DNA from: Oehlia diaphana | Lineage: Eukaryota > Glomeromycota > Glomeromycetes > Glomerales > Glomeraceae | Reading direction: 5' to 3' | DNA length: 64,000 nucleotides | Assembly (NCBI GenBank): GCA_003833135.1 | Contig: QZLH01000034.1 | Span: 41,821 to 105,820 of the forward strand | Shown: positions 45,922-56,984 of the stretch, one piece after another | Numbering within the stretch: the first letter of the stretch is position 1 | Layout: each line of letters begins with the position of its first letter | The notes under the pieces: model-generated | Databases searched by the model: none | Told to the model about the DNA's origin: nothing | The model's input: only the letters and a program-made list of their open reading frames with translations | Made by a program: the position numbers and the translations under genes

Positions 45922-46706
45922 ACACAGGTCAAAAAGTAAAAAATCAAACATCAATCAGTCACTAATCAGGTATCAATTAGGTAGCTGATTAATGACCGAT
46001 TGGTAACTGATTGGTATTTTTGCCAAATACTGTTACCAATCAGGTAGTTTGCTAACTTTTGATCTAGTAATCAGAAAAGAAGAATTTCGCTTATTTCTAA
46101 TAAAGGTCTTTAGAAAAAATTTCAAATTTATTAATAATTTTATCTTACTTCAATTCTTAAAATTATTGGTTAATTGATTTAAAAGGAAAAAAATCATAAT
46201 AATGCAGTGTAATATTTCCTTTTTTAGATGTAATTTATCTATTTATAATAAGATCATCAAAATTTTTTTCTTAGTGATTTTACCTTAGAGTTACAGTACC
46301 TTTATTATAAGTAAGCAGGATCTTAAAAAGGATAAAATATAATTCATTGGAATCATTTCAACAAAACAAATCTAATAGTAGTAAAATTTTATTTCTAGAA
46401 TTAATACTTAATAAGATATTAAGTAAAATATAAAAATAAAAATACATTATTTATATAGTTTTATTTAATTTCTTATTAACTATTAATTCTAAAAATACAA
46501 TTCTACTACTATTAGATTTATCTTATTGAGATAATTCTAATGAATTCTAATGAACTATATTTCATTCTTTTCTGATCACTGGATCAAAAGTTAGCAAACT
46601 GTCTGATTGGTGACAGTACTATTTAGCAAAAATGCCAATCAGGCTACCTGATTGGTATTTGATTGGTAACTGATTGATGTCTAATTTTTCACTTTTTGAC
46701 CTGTGT
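45922..46706. mobile_element. 785-bp palindromic element with long inverted repeats, 6-bp TSD
   Basis: The element begins ACACAGGTCAAAAAGT and ends with its inverse (ACTTTTTGACCTGTGT). The arms stay complementary, imperfectly, for at least 150 bp (CAATCAG and GATTGGTA motifs; TTTGCTAACTTTTGATC) and again further in (TCTAATAGTAGTA.AATT). AAGGTA flanks both ends (45916-45921 and 46707-46712). No coding capacity: a non-autonomous foldback-type element. Confidence 0.8.
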
Positions 46707-46712
46707 AAGGTA

Positions 46713-47374
46713 TACATTATTATTTTAATAATACTTTAAAATTAACTCAGAACTTGACTCAACTTGACTTATGAGAAATATTATATGTAAATTTAATAAT
46801 AGGTCAGAAAGTTAATATAAATACTCTTTATAAGGAGAATAAAATTTTAATAAAATTAGTGATTTTCTAATATTCAGTCATTTAGAACTGTATAAAGTAA
46901 ATAAGCAATTACTTATTAATACTTTGATATATATATAATGTAATATGCTTACCAAATATTAAATTAGTTTTTTTATTAATATTTGATCATAATTATTATT
47001 AACATAGGATTTTAGATATCTAATATAAAGATTATAATTGGCTTTTAGCCAAAAATACCACTTTTCGCTAAAATTTAATTAATCATTTTTTGTAAATATC
47101 TAAGCATTCAGTAATTTAATTTTGATAATTTTTTATTTTGTAACCTTCATTTAGCTTTATATTTAAAAAACGTTTATTGAAATTAGATCACTGGATGCTG
47201 AGATATTTATTTTTTAAGCCCTTAAAAACTGGGCCAATTTGTTAAAAATATAACTTATGACCTGTTTTAGAGATATTTGGATCTTATTAATACAGTATAG
47301 TTCATTTTTAAGAAGACAGTTAGACAAATAATCTTGTATTAGTAATCTCCTTTACAAAATTAATAAAGAAGGAG
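46713..47374. repeat. Repeat debris with internal palindrome
   Basis: Near 47080-47220, AAATATCTAAGCATTCAGTA is mirrored by the complement of AAATATCTCAGCATCCAGTG, forming a hairpin around 80 bp of spacer. Half of this unit recurs at about 48825-48880. Confidence 0.5.
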
Positions 47375-47840
47375 TATTTAGTACTTCAAACAAGTCAAAT
47401 TGAGTCAAGTTATATGTAAACTCAATTCAACTTAAGTTAAATCAAGTCAAGTCAAGTCAAGTTAAAATTATAAAAAATATAAATTTGACTCGATTTAAGT
47501 TGAGTTAGCTTGTTAAACTGAATCAAGTTAAATCGAATTAAATCATGTAATTTTTTTTAACTATGCTAATCATTTTCTTTTTTTGATGATAATCATTTTA
47601 TAAAATTCTATTTTTGTAATTTTTAAAACATTTTTGCCTCAAATTTTATGTAATATAATTTTTAAAAAGAAAATTCCATAATTTTAGCCAGAATTATAAG
47701 TTAATTCAGCTTAACTTAATTCAACTCGATTTTATTAAATTATTAACTTGATTCGACTTAATTTGATTTAATTGTAATTTTTAACTCAACTCAACTCAAC
47801 TCAACTTGACCAACTCATGAGTCAACTCGACTCATTTTGG
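47375..47840. repeat. TCAAGT/ACTTGA-rich inverted-repeat region
   Basis: A left arm with GTCAAGTCAAGTCAAGTCAAG and a right arm with AACTCAACTCAACTCAACTC are roughly complementary, giving a potential foldback structure of about 460 bp. Similar short sequence occurs near 46741-46775. Confidence 0.5.
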
Positions 47841-50164
47841 AGTATTAGGAATGTTCAATAATTCTAAAAGATATTTCATAAACTATAAAAAGCTTTACTA
47901 AAGTATGATTATTTAATCTTCAAAAAGTCATGAAATTCTTTTAAAATCTATTCTCTAATTTTCTTTTTTTTTTAGAAGTACTATTAATATAGAATTCTGA
48001 AATTCTCTTATACAGATCATAAGTCATACTTTGACAAATTAAAACCTTAAACATCACATATATAACTTAAAACTGATCTGTATAAATTTAAGCACTTTTT
48101 GCTCCCATTAAAATAAACCTAATTTACTAAAAATTAAATTATTACATTTAAAATTTATACTAATTTGCTAAAACTCAAAATATAAGTTATTGTAAAATTC
48201 TAAATAATATAGGTTTAAATTTTCTTAATAAATATAATTTTGGGTTATTTAAATTATTTGTAGATTAGTAAATTTAATTGTTAATTTACTGAAATTAACA
48301 ATTTTTTTTTTATATCAATAAAAAAATAAAAAATTTATATAGATTAAACTGTCAATTTTTATATTTATAATTAAAAATGTGTAAATTATAAATAAAATAA
48401 TAATTAATAAAAATAATAATTAAATATAAATAATTATTAAAAATAAAATATTGTGAAACTAATCAGACAGTTTTTGACCTATATTATGCTTAATTTTGGC
48501 CAGAATTATACTTAATTTTAGCCAAAATATAATCCAGACTTCAAAACTGATATCTTTAAAAATATTATTTATAAAAGTTTAAAAAAAAGGATAAGTTAAA
48601 TAATACCAATTTGCTCAAATATAAAATATAACTTTGTAAAATTAACATAATTTACTAAAACTCATAATTATGATTATTAATTAATTTTCAATCAATTTGT
48701 TTTATCTAAAATTATAAGTTTAACCTAATTTTAATTGAATTTGCTAAAACTCAAATATGAGTTATATATGTGATATCTGAAGTCTTAGCTAATTGATTCA
48801 TTTTTTAAGGACTTAAAAAATCATTTTTTATAAATATCTTAGCATTTAGTAATCTAATTTCAATGAATTTTTTTTAAATTATAGAGCTAAATAAGGGCTA
48901 TAAAATAAAAAAAAAGTTTTTAAAATATATACATTAAATTTTACCTTTAAGTCTCATTTCTAGAGCAAATATATTTATGTCTCACCTTTAAGTTTTACCT
49001 TAAAAGTATACATACTGATCATATATTAGAGCTTTATTTTAAAGTCTATTAATATGTTAAATTATATAATATCTTTAATATGCAATCAGTTTTAAACTAT
49101 TGGTTATAAATTATTCTGGTTATGAAGTATAACTAGTCTTTCTTAACTTTGTAGTATGATCAATAACCTTCAAGTTAAATACAAATTCTATTATAAAATA
49201 TGCCAAATAGTAAAAATAATAATAATAAATTCCATTTTTATTTTTTAGATATAGTATATGTTTATAAATAATTTTAAATCTTTACATAATAATTATATAG
49301 TAAATTAAGAACTTTTACAATAAATATACAAATTCAATTATTTGAAATTAAGCCAACTTTTCAGAAAATTAAAAAGGTATTAATAAATATAGCCAAAGTA
49401 GAATTCTATTATAGAAGACCAAAAAATGGTAAGTTTTTTGCAATTATATAAAGAGAAAATCAAAAAATTACATCAAGTAAAAGATTTAAAAAAATATATA
49501 TTAAATTTAGCTAAAATGATATTTACCAATATTTTAAAATTAAAAATGACTATAAAGATTTTTATGGAAAAGATTCAAAGATTTTTAATGCTATAATAAA
49601 GTTATATAAATTATATTATAAATTAATTAAGAATTATTTTGTTAAAAAAATTAAATTGATAAAGAAACAAAAGACTTTTTTTAATTTATAAGAATTTATT
49701 AAAATGGTAATTTTATATTAAAGAAAATAGTCATCAATTTTTCTCTTATAAAGAATTTTTCAGAACATTTGATTATTAATCATCATCATAAATTAATTTA
49801 AAAAGAATTTCTTTCAGCCAATATAAAACTGGCTGAATTTTTTATACTATAGATTGACAAATATAATAAATATGTAAGAACTAATTCAAATTTTTCTTAC
49901 CTTATAATTTACAAGTATTTATCATATATTTTATAAGTATATTACTGGAAAGTTTCTTTTTATCAAATTCTATAGGTCTATCTTAAAAATAATAAGGCTT
50001 AGTAAAACTTTTTTTTTTAATTGCATTAACAGAAAAAATACCAATTTGACATATAATAGATTATTAATATTTTTGATAATTATAGATAAATTTTTTACCT
50101 AAACTCAATATATAAAGTTAAAAGATCAAAGCATTTTAGACAGAATTAAAATAATTTTTTAATT
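47841..50164. other. Decayed AT-rich repeats, no intact gene
   Basis: Very AT-rich with A- and T-runs, CpG almost absent. About 48780-48905 repeats the AAATATCTTAGCATTTAGTA family. Coding-like Lys/Ile/Leu-rich fragments near 49430-50040 (for example FFLIALTEKIPI) are interrupted by many stops and could not be assigned. Confidence 0.4.
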
Positions 50165-50480
50165 ACTATATATTATAGATCATAGTATCCTGGATATTTG
50201 CAAAAATCAGGAGTTTAACCCTGTATATCTAGATACTAAACAAAGCTTAAAAATCCATTTTTTGCAAATATTTTATAATTTACTAGTCCAATTTATCAAT
50301 TTTTTTTTTATTTTAAAGAGCTCAATGAAAGATATCAAATAAAAAAAAGTTTGCACAAATCTGATTACTGAATCTCAAGTTAAATATAAAATACTCCTTA
50401 GTGTACTATATAATTCTATAAAATTTTTCAAGAGGAGTACTATGCATAAGAAGTATTATAACATGTGATATATGGTAAAT
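50165..50480. repeat. Dispersed repeat, copy 2
   Basis: The second, more compact copy of the repeat at 44019-44530, beginning ATAGATCATAGTATCCTGG. Confidence 0.65.
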
Positions 50481-51149
50481 TATCATTGAATTTTTAATAA
50501 TAATATTTATAATATTTTTAGTTTTAGTCTTCTAAAATTTCACATTATATTCTTTTAGTAACTTTTCATATTTACCTCTAAACTCTAGATATTTATCTGA
50601 TAAAAGCATTTCTGGTCAAGTAAAAAATACTTAAAATTATCATATTTTTTTTTTAAGAATTTAAATAATAATAGTTAAAGTTAAAATATCTTTTTTATTC
50701 TTAACACTTTAAATTCTAATAGGAATAAATGCTTTATATTTTAAAGTTATATTCATAATAATATTAAGATAAAAAAAGATATAACTCATCCTATTTTATT
50801 ATAAGACATATAAAGAATATCTGTCTGATGTACTTTATTGGAAGTAGATTGGGAGTAGTAATAGAAGTAAAATTTACTTGTGAAATATACTACTTTAGTC
50901 AAGACTTATAAATTTGATATGTAATCTGTCTTTCAAGTTAATCATTAACCTTATTAATAAAAAAATTATACCTAACATTTAGTAAGGTTTTAAGTAATTT
51001 TTAGTATTTCTTTGATATCCAACAGGTTAGTAGTAAATTTTTTGCAAAATAGTGAAGTAGTAGATATATCAAATTTGTTTTTTTTTAAAATATTTATTTA
51101 AATAATAAAAATTATATATCCAGCTTATATTAAACTATTAGATATTAAT

Positions 51150-51600
51150 ATAGAATTGTGTAAAAATTGGAGGATGAAATAGTTAAAAATAAACTTAAAG
51201 ATAAAAAATTACAAGCATTTTCCAAAGAGCTAAAAAGTAGAAACTGTTGTAAAGCATTATCTTAATAGAATTCAACAATTTTAGCTCATAAAAATGAAAT
51301 AATATTATCTAAATTTAAGATAAAATCTCTTAAACAGCATATTTACAAAGTATTATAAAATTTAAAACATAAAGATAATACCAATACTTCTTAAGATATC
51401 TATACTTTAAGACTAAAAAATAAGATTAATCAATTAAAAATGCAAATTAGGAAGATTACAGATAAAAAATTATCTCAAATTAATAGTTTATCAATGATAT
51501 TGCTAGGATTATTAAGGGATATTATTACAGTGATAAATTGAATTAAATTATATGTTAATGGTAATAGATTATTTAATTTAAAAATATCTTGAGTAGTAAA
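51150..51600 (+). pseudogene. Lys-rich coding relic, unidentified
   Basis: One frame gives KLEDEIVKNKLKDKKLQAF and SKELKSRNCC, later MQIRKITDKKLSQINSLSM and LLGLLRDIITVIN, with several stops between. It looks like a decayed coiled-coil-type protein. No family recognised. Confidence 0.3.
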
Positions 51601-52260
51601 TGAATAACATTAATACAAATTTGTGAGCATATGCAAAAAATATGTTCAAGATATTATTAATTATAAGGTTTATTAAATACAACTAATAGATGGATTAATA
51701 ACTTTATAAATGATTTAACAAATATTAGAAATAATATTTTGAAAAATTTAGTTGTTAACTTTGGTATATAATAACATTAGTAGCAATTTGCTTAAAAGTT
51801 ACAAACTAATAATCAAAAAATAGTCCTTAAAAAGCAAAATCAAATAAGTAAATTAATTTAAAAAAAAAATAGCTTTTCAAATATTATGTTAAAAATACAA
51901 AGTTGAGGCAGACTTGATAGAATTCAATTAAATATATCAGACAACTTATTTTTACTAAATATGAACAATATACTGAGCAAAAATCTTCTAATAAATATTT
52001 AAAATTCTATATCATATTTAAAGTCAAATATAGTAATAGCACTTGAAAATGGCAATGTAGGGACTTTAATAGAATCCCAAATAATACTAATATAACTTAT
52101 AAGTAAACTTTAAATACTATAGTAAAAATACATTTTATGGTATAATTCTGTTAATATTAAAATTAGAAATGCAATTTTACTATTATTAAAATTCTTTCAT
52201 CAAGACGAAGCTAATGGTATAAATTTTATTAAAATTGAATTACTGGTTGTATTAAAAGTA

Positions 52261-53440
52261 CATCAGGAAATTTTTTTAGGCATAATTTAGTGTAATCTTT
52301 CGGAGGTGGTGTAAAATTTCGAAATATTACACTAAAAACGTAATATTACAGAAGTTTACGCTCTTAAATTTAAATAATTATAGTAATTTAATAATATCTC
52401 GCTNNNNNNNNNNNNNNNNNNNNNNNNNNNNNNNNNNNNNNNNNNNNNNNNNNNNNNNNNNNNNNNNNNNNNNNNNNNNNNNNNNNNNNNNNNNNNNNNN
52501 NNNNNNNNNNNNNNNNNNNNNNNNNNNNNNNNNNNNNNNNNNNNNNNNNNNNNNNNNNNNNNNNNNNNNNNNNNNNNNNNNNNNNNNNNNNNNNNNNNNN
52601 NNNNNNNNNNNNNNNNNNNNNNNNNNNNNNNNNNNNNNNNNNNNNNNNNNNNNNNNNNNNNNNNNNNNNNNNNNNNNNNNNNNNNNNNNNNNNNNNNNNN
52701 NNNNNNNNNNNNNNNNNNNNNNNNNNNNNNNNNNNNNNNNNNNNNNNNNNNNNNNNNNNNNNNNNNNNNNNNNNNNNNNNNNNNNNNNNNNNNNNNNNNN
52801 NNNNNNNNNNNNNNNNNNNNNNNNNNNNNNNNNNNNNNNNNNNNNNNNNNNNNNNNNNNNNNNNNNNNNNNNNNNNNNNNNNNNNNNNNNNNNNNNNNNN
52901 NNNNNNNNNNNNNNNNNNNNNNNNNNNNNNNNNNNNNNNNNNNNNNNNNNNNNNNNNNNNNNNNNNNNNNNNNNNNNNNNNNNNNNNNNNNNNNNNNNNN
53001 NNNNNNNNNNNNNNNNNNNNNNNNNNNNNNNNNNNNNNNNNNNNNNNNNNNNNNNNNNNNNNNNNNNNNNNNNNNNNNNNNNNNNNNNNNNNNNNNNNNN
53101 NNNNNNNNNNNNNNNNNNNNNNNNNNNNNNNNNNNNNNNNNNNNNNNNNNNNNNNNNNNNNNNNNNNNNNNNNNNNNNNNNNNNNNNNNNNNNNNNNNNN
53201 NNNNNNNNNNNNNNNNAATGCGATTTTACTACCATTCGATTCGTCTTGATGTGCTGATTCCAATGAGCTATAGATTGTCTTGATTGGATCAGTAGATAGC
53301 GAGATATTATTAAATTACTATAATTATTTAAATTTAAGAGTGTAAACTTCTGTAATATTAAGTTTTTAGTGTAATATTTCGAAATTTTACACCACCTCCG
53401 AAAGATTACACTAAATTACGCCTAAAAAAATTTCCTGATG
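52261..53440. mobile_element. TIR DNA transposon with 143-bp inverted repeats, TA TSD, interior unassembled
   Basis: Left arm 52261-52403 and right arm 53298-53440 are inverted copies matching at 140 of 143 positions by my alignment. The element starts CATCAGGAAATTTTTTTAGG and is flanked by TA on both sides (52259-52260 and 53441-53442). The interior is N from 52404 to 53216, apart from about 80 bp next to the right arm. Two of the three arm differences are CpG versus CpA, as expected from cytosine methylation and deamination. TA duplication suggests a Tc1/mariner-related or similar superfamily. Any transposase would lie in the gap. Confidence 0.85.
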
Positions 53441-54532
53441 TAGGAGTATATACAATAATAAAATTTTAAAAATACCTCTGTAGTAAATAAATTATCCCTC
53501 AAAAAGTTGTTTGTCATTGCTCAAATTATAGAAAAGCTAGCCATATAAAAGTCAATTACCCCAAAATTAGGTAGATTAAAAAAAATAATTATGTATATTA
53601 AAATAAGGTAAAAAATTCTGAAAACTTTGAAAACTTTGAAAAAGAATATATAGAAAACCTTGCCTATTATTAAGATATGTTACTGATAGAAATTTTATTT
53701 TCATATAAAACTTTACTTTAGAATTTGCTTAAATTTTATTGATTAATTAATTAAAAAGAAAAAAATTATAACAATATAACATAAAATTTTCTTTTATAGT
53801 AGGATTTTCAATGAATTTTATATATAAATCTTACCTTAGATTATAGAGTGATCTATCTTAATAGTAGACAGGATTCTATATATTGTAAAAGAGAAAAATG
53901 ATTCTAAAGAAAAGAAAATTGAAGAAGATGATAAATATATTGATAATATTAATAATGAATCTCAAAATTGTTGTATTGTAAAAAAAAAGAAAACATTTCC
54001 TAATTCCAAATTTCATAAAAAAACTAAATCATTAGCAGTTTAGCATCTATAATTATGATTATAGATTATATTTATTTAATAGTTTTAAAATCTATATTAT
54101 CATTAGTTATTCAATATATTCTTAAAGAAATTTTTAAAGAAGGTTTATAATATATAATATAATATATTCTAAATTGAAAAAACAAATTCTAAATATAACT
54201 ATAAAAGAGAATATTATTAAGAAAAAAAATGCTTATTACAAATAAAATTTTAGATGTTTTGCATTTACTAATTCAAATGATCAAATCACAAATATAGAAC
54301 AAAAACTTTTATTTAAATTATTCTATTAGAAGATAAGTATCTCTTTAAAATTAAGTTAGAGTCATTAAGTAATTCATACATAATATGATCATAAAACTAC
54401 TTATCTATCAATATTCTAAACCATATTATTAAAGTATATGCCTAATATCATTTAACTGAAAAAAAAATGATATAATTTCAATATATTGGTTCAAGTTCTA
54501 AAAATAAATTTTTTTCAAATAAAAAATACTGA
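53441..54532. other. Decayed AT-rich sequence
   Basis: No intact gene. A Lys/Asn/Asp-rich frame near 53890-54040 (KEKKIEEDDKYIDNINNES) may be a coding remnant. Confidence 0.35.
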
Positions 54533-54749
54533 CAATATTGCAGTATTAGTATTTGGCTATTATCATGGTCAAATGGCCAATCCTGGATAAATGCTAAACA
54601 GCCAAAGAAATAACTAAATAGGTATTAGTACCTTATTGGCAATTGGCCATGACCAAAACTTTTTAGGCCATTTTTATTATAATCAAACTGCTAGATGGCT
54701 AACGGCCAATTCTGACCAAATGGCCAATATGCTAATATTGCAATATTAT
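54533..54749. mobile_element. Small palindromic MITE-like element
   Basis: The ends AATATTGCAGTATTAGTATT and (inverted) AATATTGCAATATTAGCATA define an element of about 215 bp. GGCCAAT/ATTGGCC motifs recur throughout both arms. Confidence 0.6.
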
Positions 54750-55690
54750 AACCATTTTCTATAAGGTGAGATATAATTATATCCTATATAATAATTGATA
54801 GTAGATTAAATTTATTAATAATCTCAAAAAATATTACAAAATATTTAGAAGTTAAGATTAAAAATAGATAGGAAAAAAATTTACAGGCTTAATGGAGTTA
54901 CTATTAATTAATTAAGTACAATCTTTTGGATCAATAAATAATATTTCTATAATTATTGGTGATAAGATGAATATTTTATTGCTACAGATAATTTCTCTGT
55001 TATTTTTACAGAATATAATAATAATGGAAAAAATGGGTCTGGTACAAAATTCTAATTAATAGCCTGAACTTTAATGCTGATTAAACATATTACGTGACTC
55101 TGCATAATTATATATAGCACAGGTTATTTGTCAGAATTTTGTACCATTCAGAATTTTAAACTGTTAGGATTTTGTATAGATTCTAGAAAAAATTATTTCT
55201 ATTTATTTATTTTTAGCATTCAATAAGAATTCTGCTTATTTCTAATAAAGGTCTTCAGAAAAAAATTTAAATTTACTAGTAATTTTACTAGTGATCCTAT
55301 TGGTTAATTAAAAAAATCATAACAATTTAATGTAATATTTCCTTTTTTAGGTGTAATTTATCTATATATAGTTGAATCTTAAAAATTCTCAATTATAAAA
55401 TGAAACCCCTTAATAAAAGGCAAGAGTAGAAAAGGATATAAAAAAAACTAGCTATATATATATGGCAGTATTATAAAAAGTAATTTTTTTATCTATTTAA
55501 GTTTAAATAGCATAGTTTTCATATAATAAAAATTTTTTTTGGCAAAGTTCAGTAGTTTCAGAAATTTTTTCAGCAATACTTAGAATTTTCTCTGCAATAC
55601 TCAGTAGTTTCAGAAATTTTTCAGTAGAATTCAGAAAAAAATATGGTATCTATTTGATTAAGCTTTGCCCAAACACAAGTTTGAAAAGTA
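54750..55690. other. AT-rich repeat debris
   Basis: The block near 55215-55290 (TTCTGCTTATTTCTAATAAAGGTC) resembles 46083-46115, another dispersed repeat. No gene is seen. Confidence 0.4.
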
Positions 55691-56400
55691 TATTTTTTCA
55701 GATACTTGAATCATTCTTTGCATCTTCATGCCTTTCAACCTAAAGTTTAATATCATAATGAGAAATAAATGTACTTGGTTCTATTGTTCTATCTCTTTCA
55801 TCAAAAAGTGCATAAGAAATAAGTAATAATCTTTAGGTTTTTGGCAAAGATAATATCTTTCAATTCTATATACTTTCACTTAGCAAATTTTTTTATATTC
55901 TTCTTATTATTTTTAAGTTGAAAGACAATAGAGGATAACTTACCAATCTTCTTATCTTTCTTGATCATAGCTTTTTCTAAAGTAGTAATCTGTATCTCTC
56001 CAAGTTGGCAAAGTAAGAATTATGCTATTTTTCTAACTGATGCTTAAATGAATATATCATCTGTTTCATATCTATTATACACTTATTATATTCACTCTCT
56101 AGGTAAACCTTAAGCACATCATATTCATCTTTTAGGCACTTATGTTCTTCACCAACCTAAGCTTTAATAATATTCTTAATATTATTCTCCTTTTGTTTTA
56201 GCAAAGCCTCACATTCCTCCAACCGCTTCTCGAATTCATCTAATCCTGGATAAAGTATTTGGGCTATCAGAGGCGGTATTTGCTTCTATTTTATAGTATT
56301 TGTTAACCTTACTAGTAAGCAACTCCTCAATATCTGGACGAATTCCCCTAGTTTATTCTTCAGAAAGTGGATTATTTTTGCAGGTTGTAAGATATATAAT
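55691..56400 (-). pseudogene. Coiled-coil protein relic
   Basis: The minus strand gives TRGIRPDIEELLTSKVNKYY, then LDEFEKRLEECEALLKQKEN, then EEHKCLKDEYDVLKVYLESE and IDMKQMIYSFKHQLEK in shifting frames with stops. The heptad-like Leu/Glu/Lys pattern indicates a long coiled coil. The family is not recognised. Higher G+C than surroundings supports coding origin. Confidence 0.45.
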
Positions 56401-56984
56401 TATATATCCTTTTTTATGGATGGAGTAATTGCTTGAGCAAGTCTTCATAATGGTCACTAAAATGTGGTTAGCCAGCCATATATGGTAAGTAATATAAACT
56501 TGGAAAATTTTCAGAAAAAAATATTTCAAGAATCCATATTATTCCAGAAGTTTGGGTATTTCATATGTTTTTGGCAAAAGTTTTGCCTAAAAATTGGCCA
56601 AAAATTTGCCAAAGCCTAGATTCTGGGAAAAAAATGCTAAGAAGTTCTCCATCAATAGTTATATAAAATCAATATATTAAGCTATATTGCATAGTTTGTT
56701 ATATAATATTAACAATAAATACTGTACGTTTATTAGGGTTTAGATCAGAAATATAATATATAAACTCAATATCAACAGAATTTATTAGGCGTATTTATTT
56801 GCAATTTAGCAAGTGTTATTACTTTTTTCTTTTTATTAATAAAAAAATGCAAGAGCAAATACTAGTTGTAATATATTATATTTCTATTCTATTTTAATTT
56901 CATAAAAAATGCAATTATACAAATTAATTGATATTTGCAGAATTCTAAATACTATTTTCATACAATTACCAGCTATCTAAATAA

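Noticed and set aside
52378..53263. Frames running through the second N gap
   Set aside because: Almost entirely unknown bases. The flanks are transposon inverted repeats.
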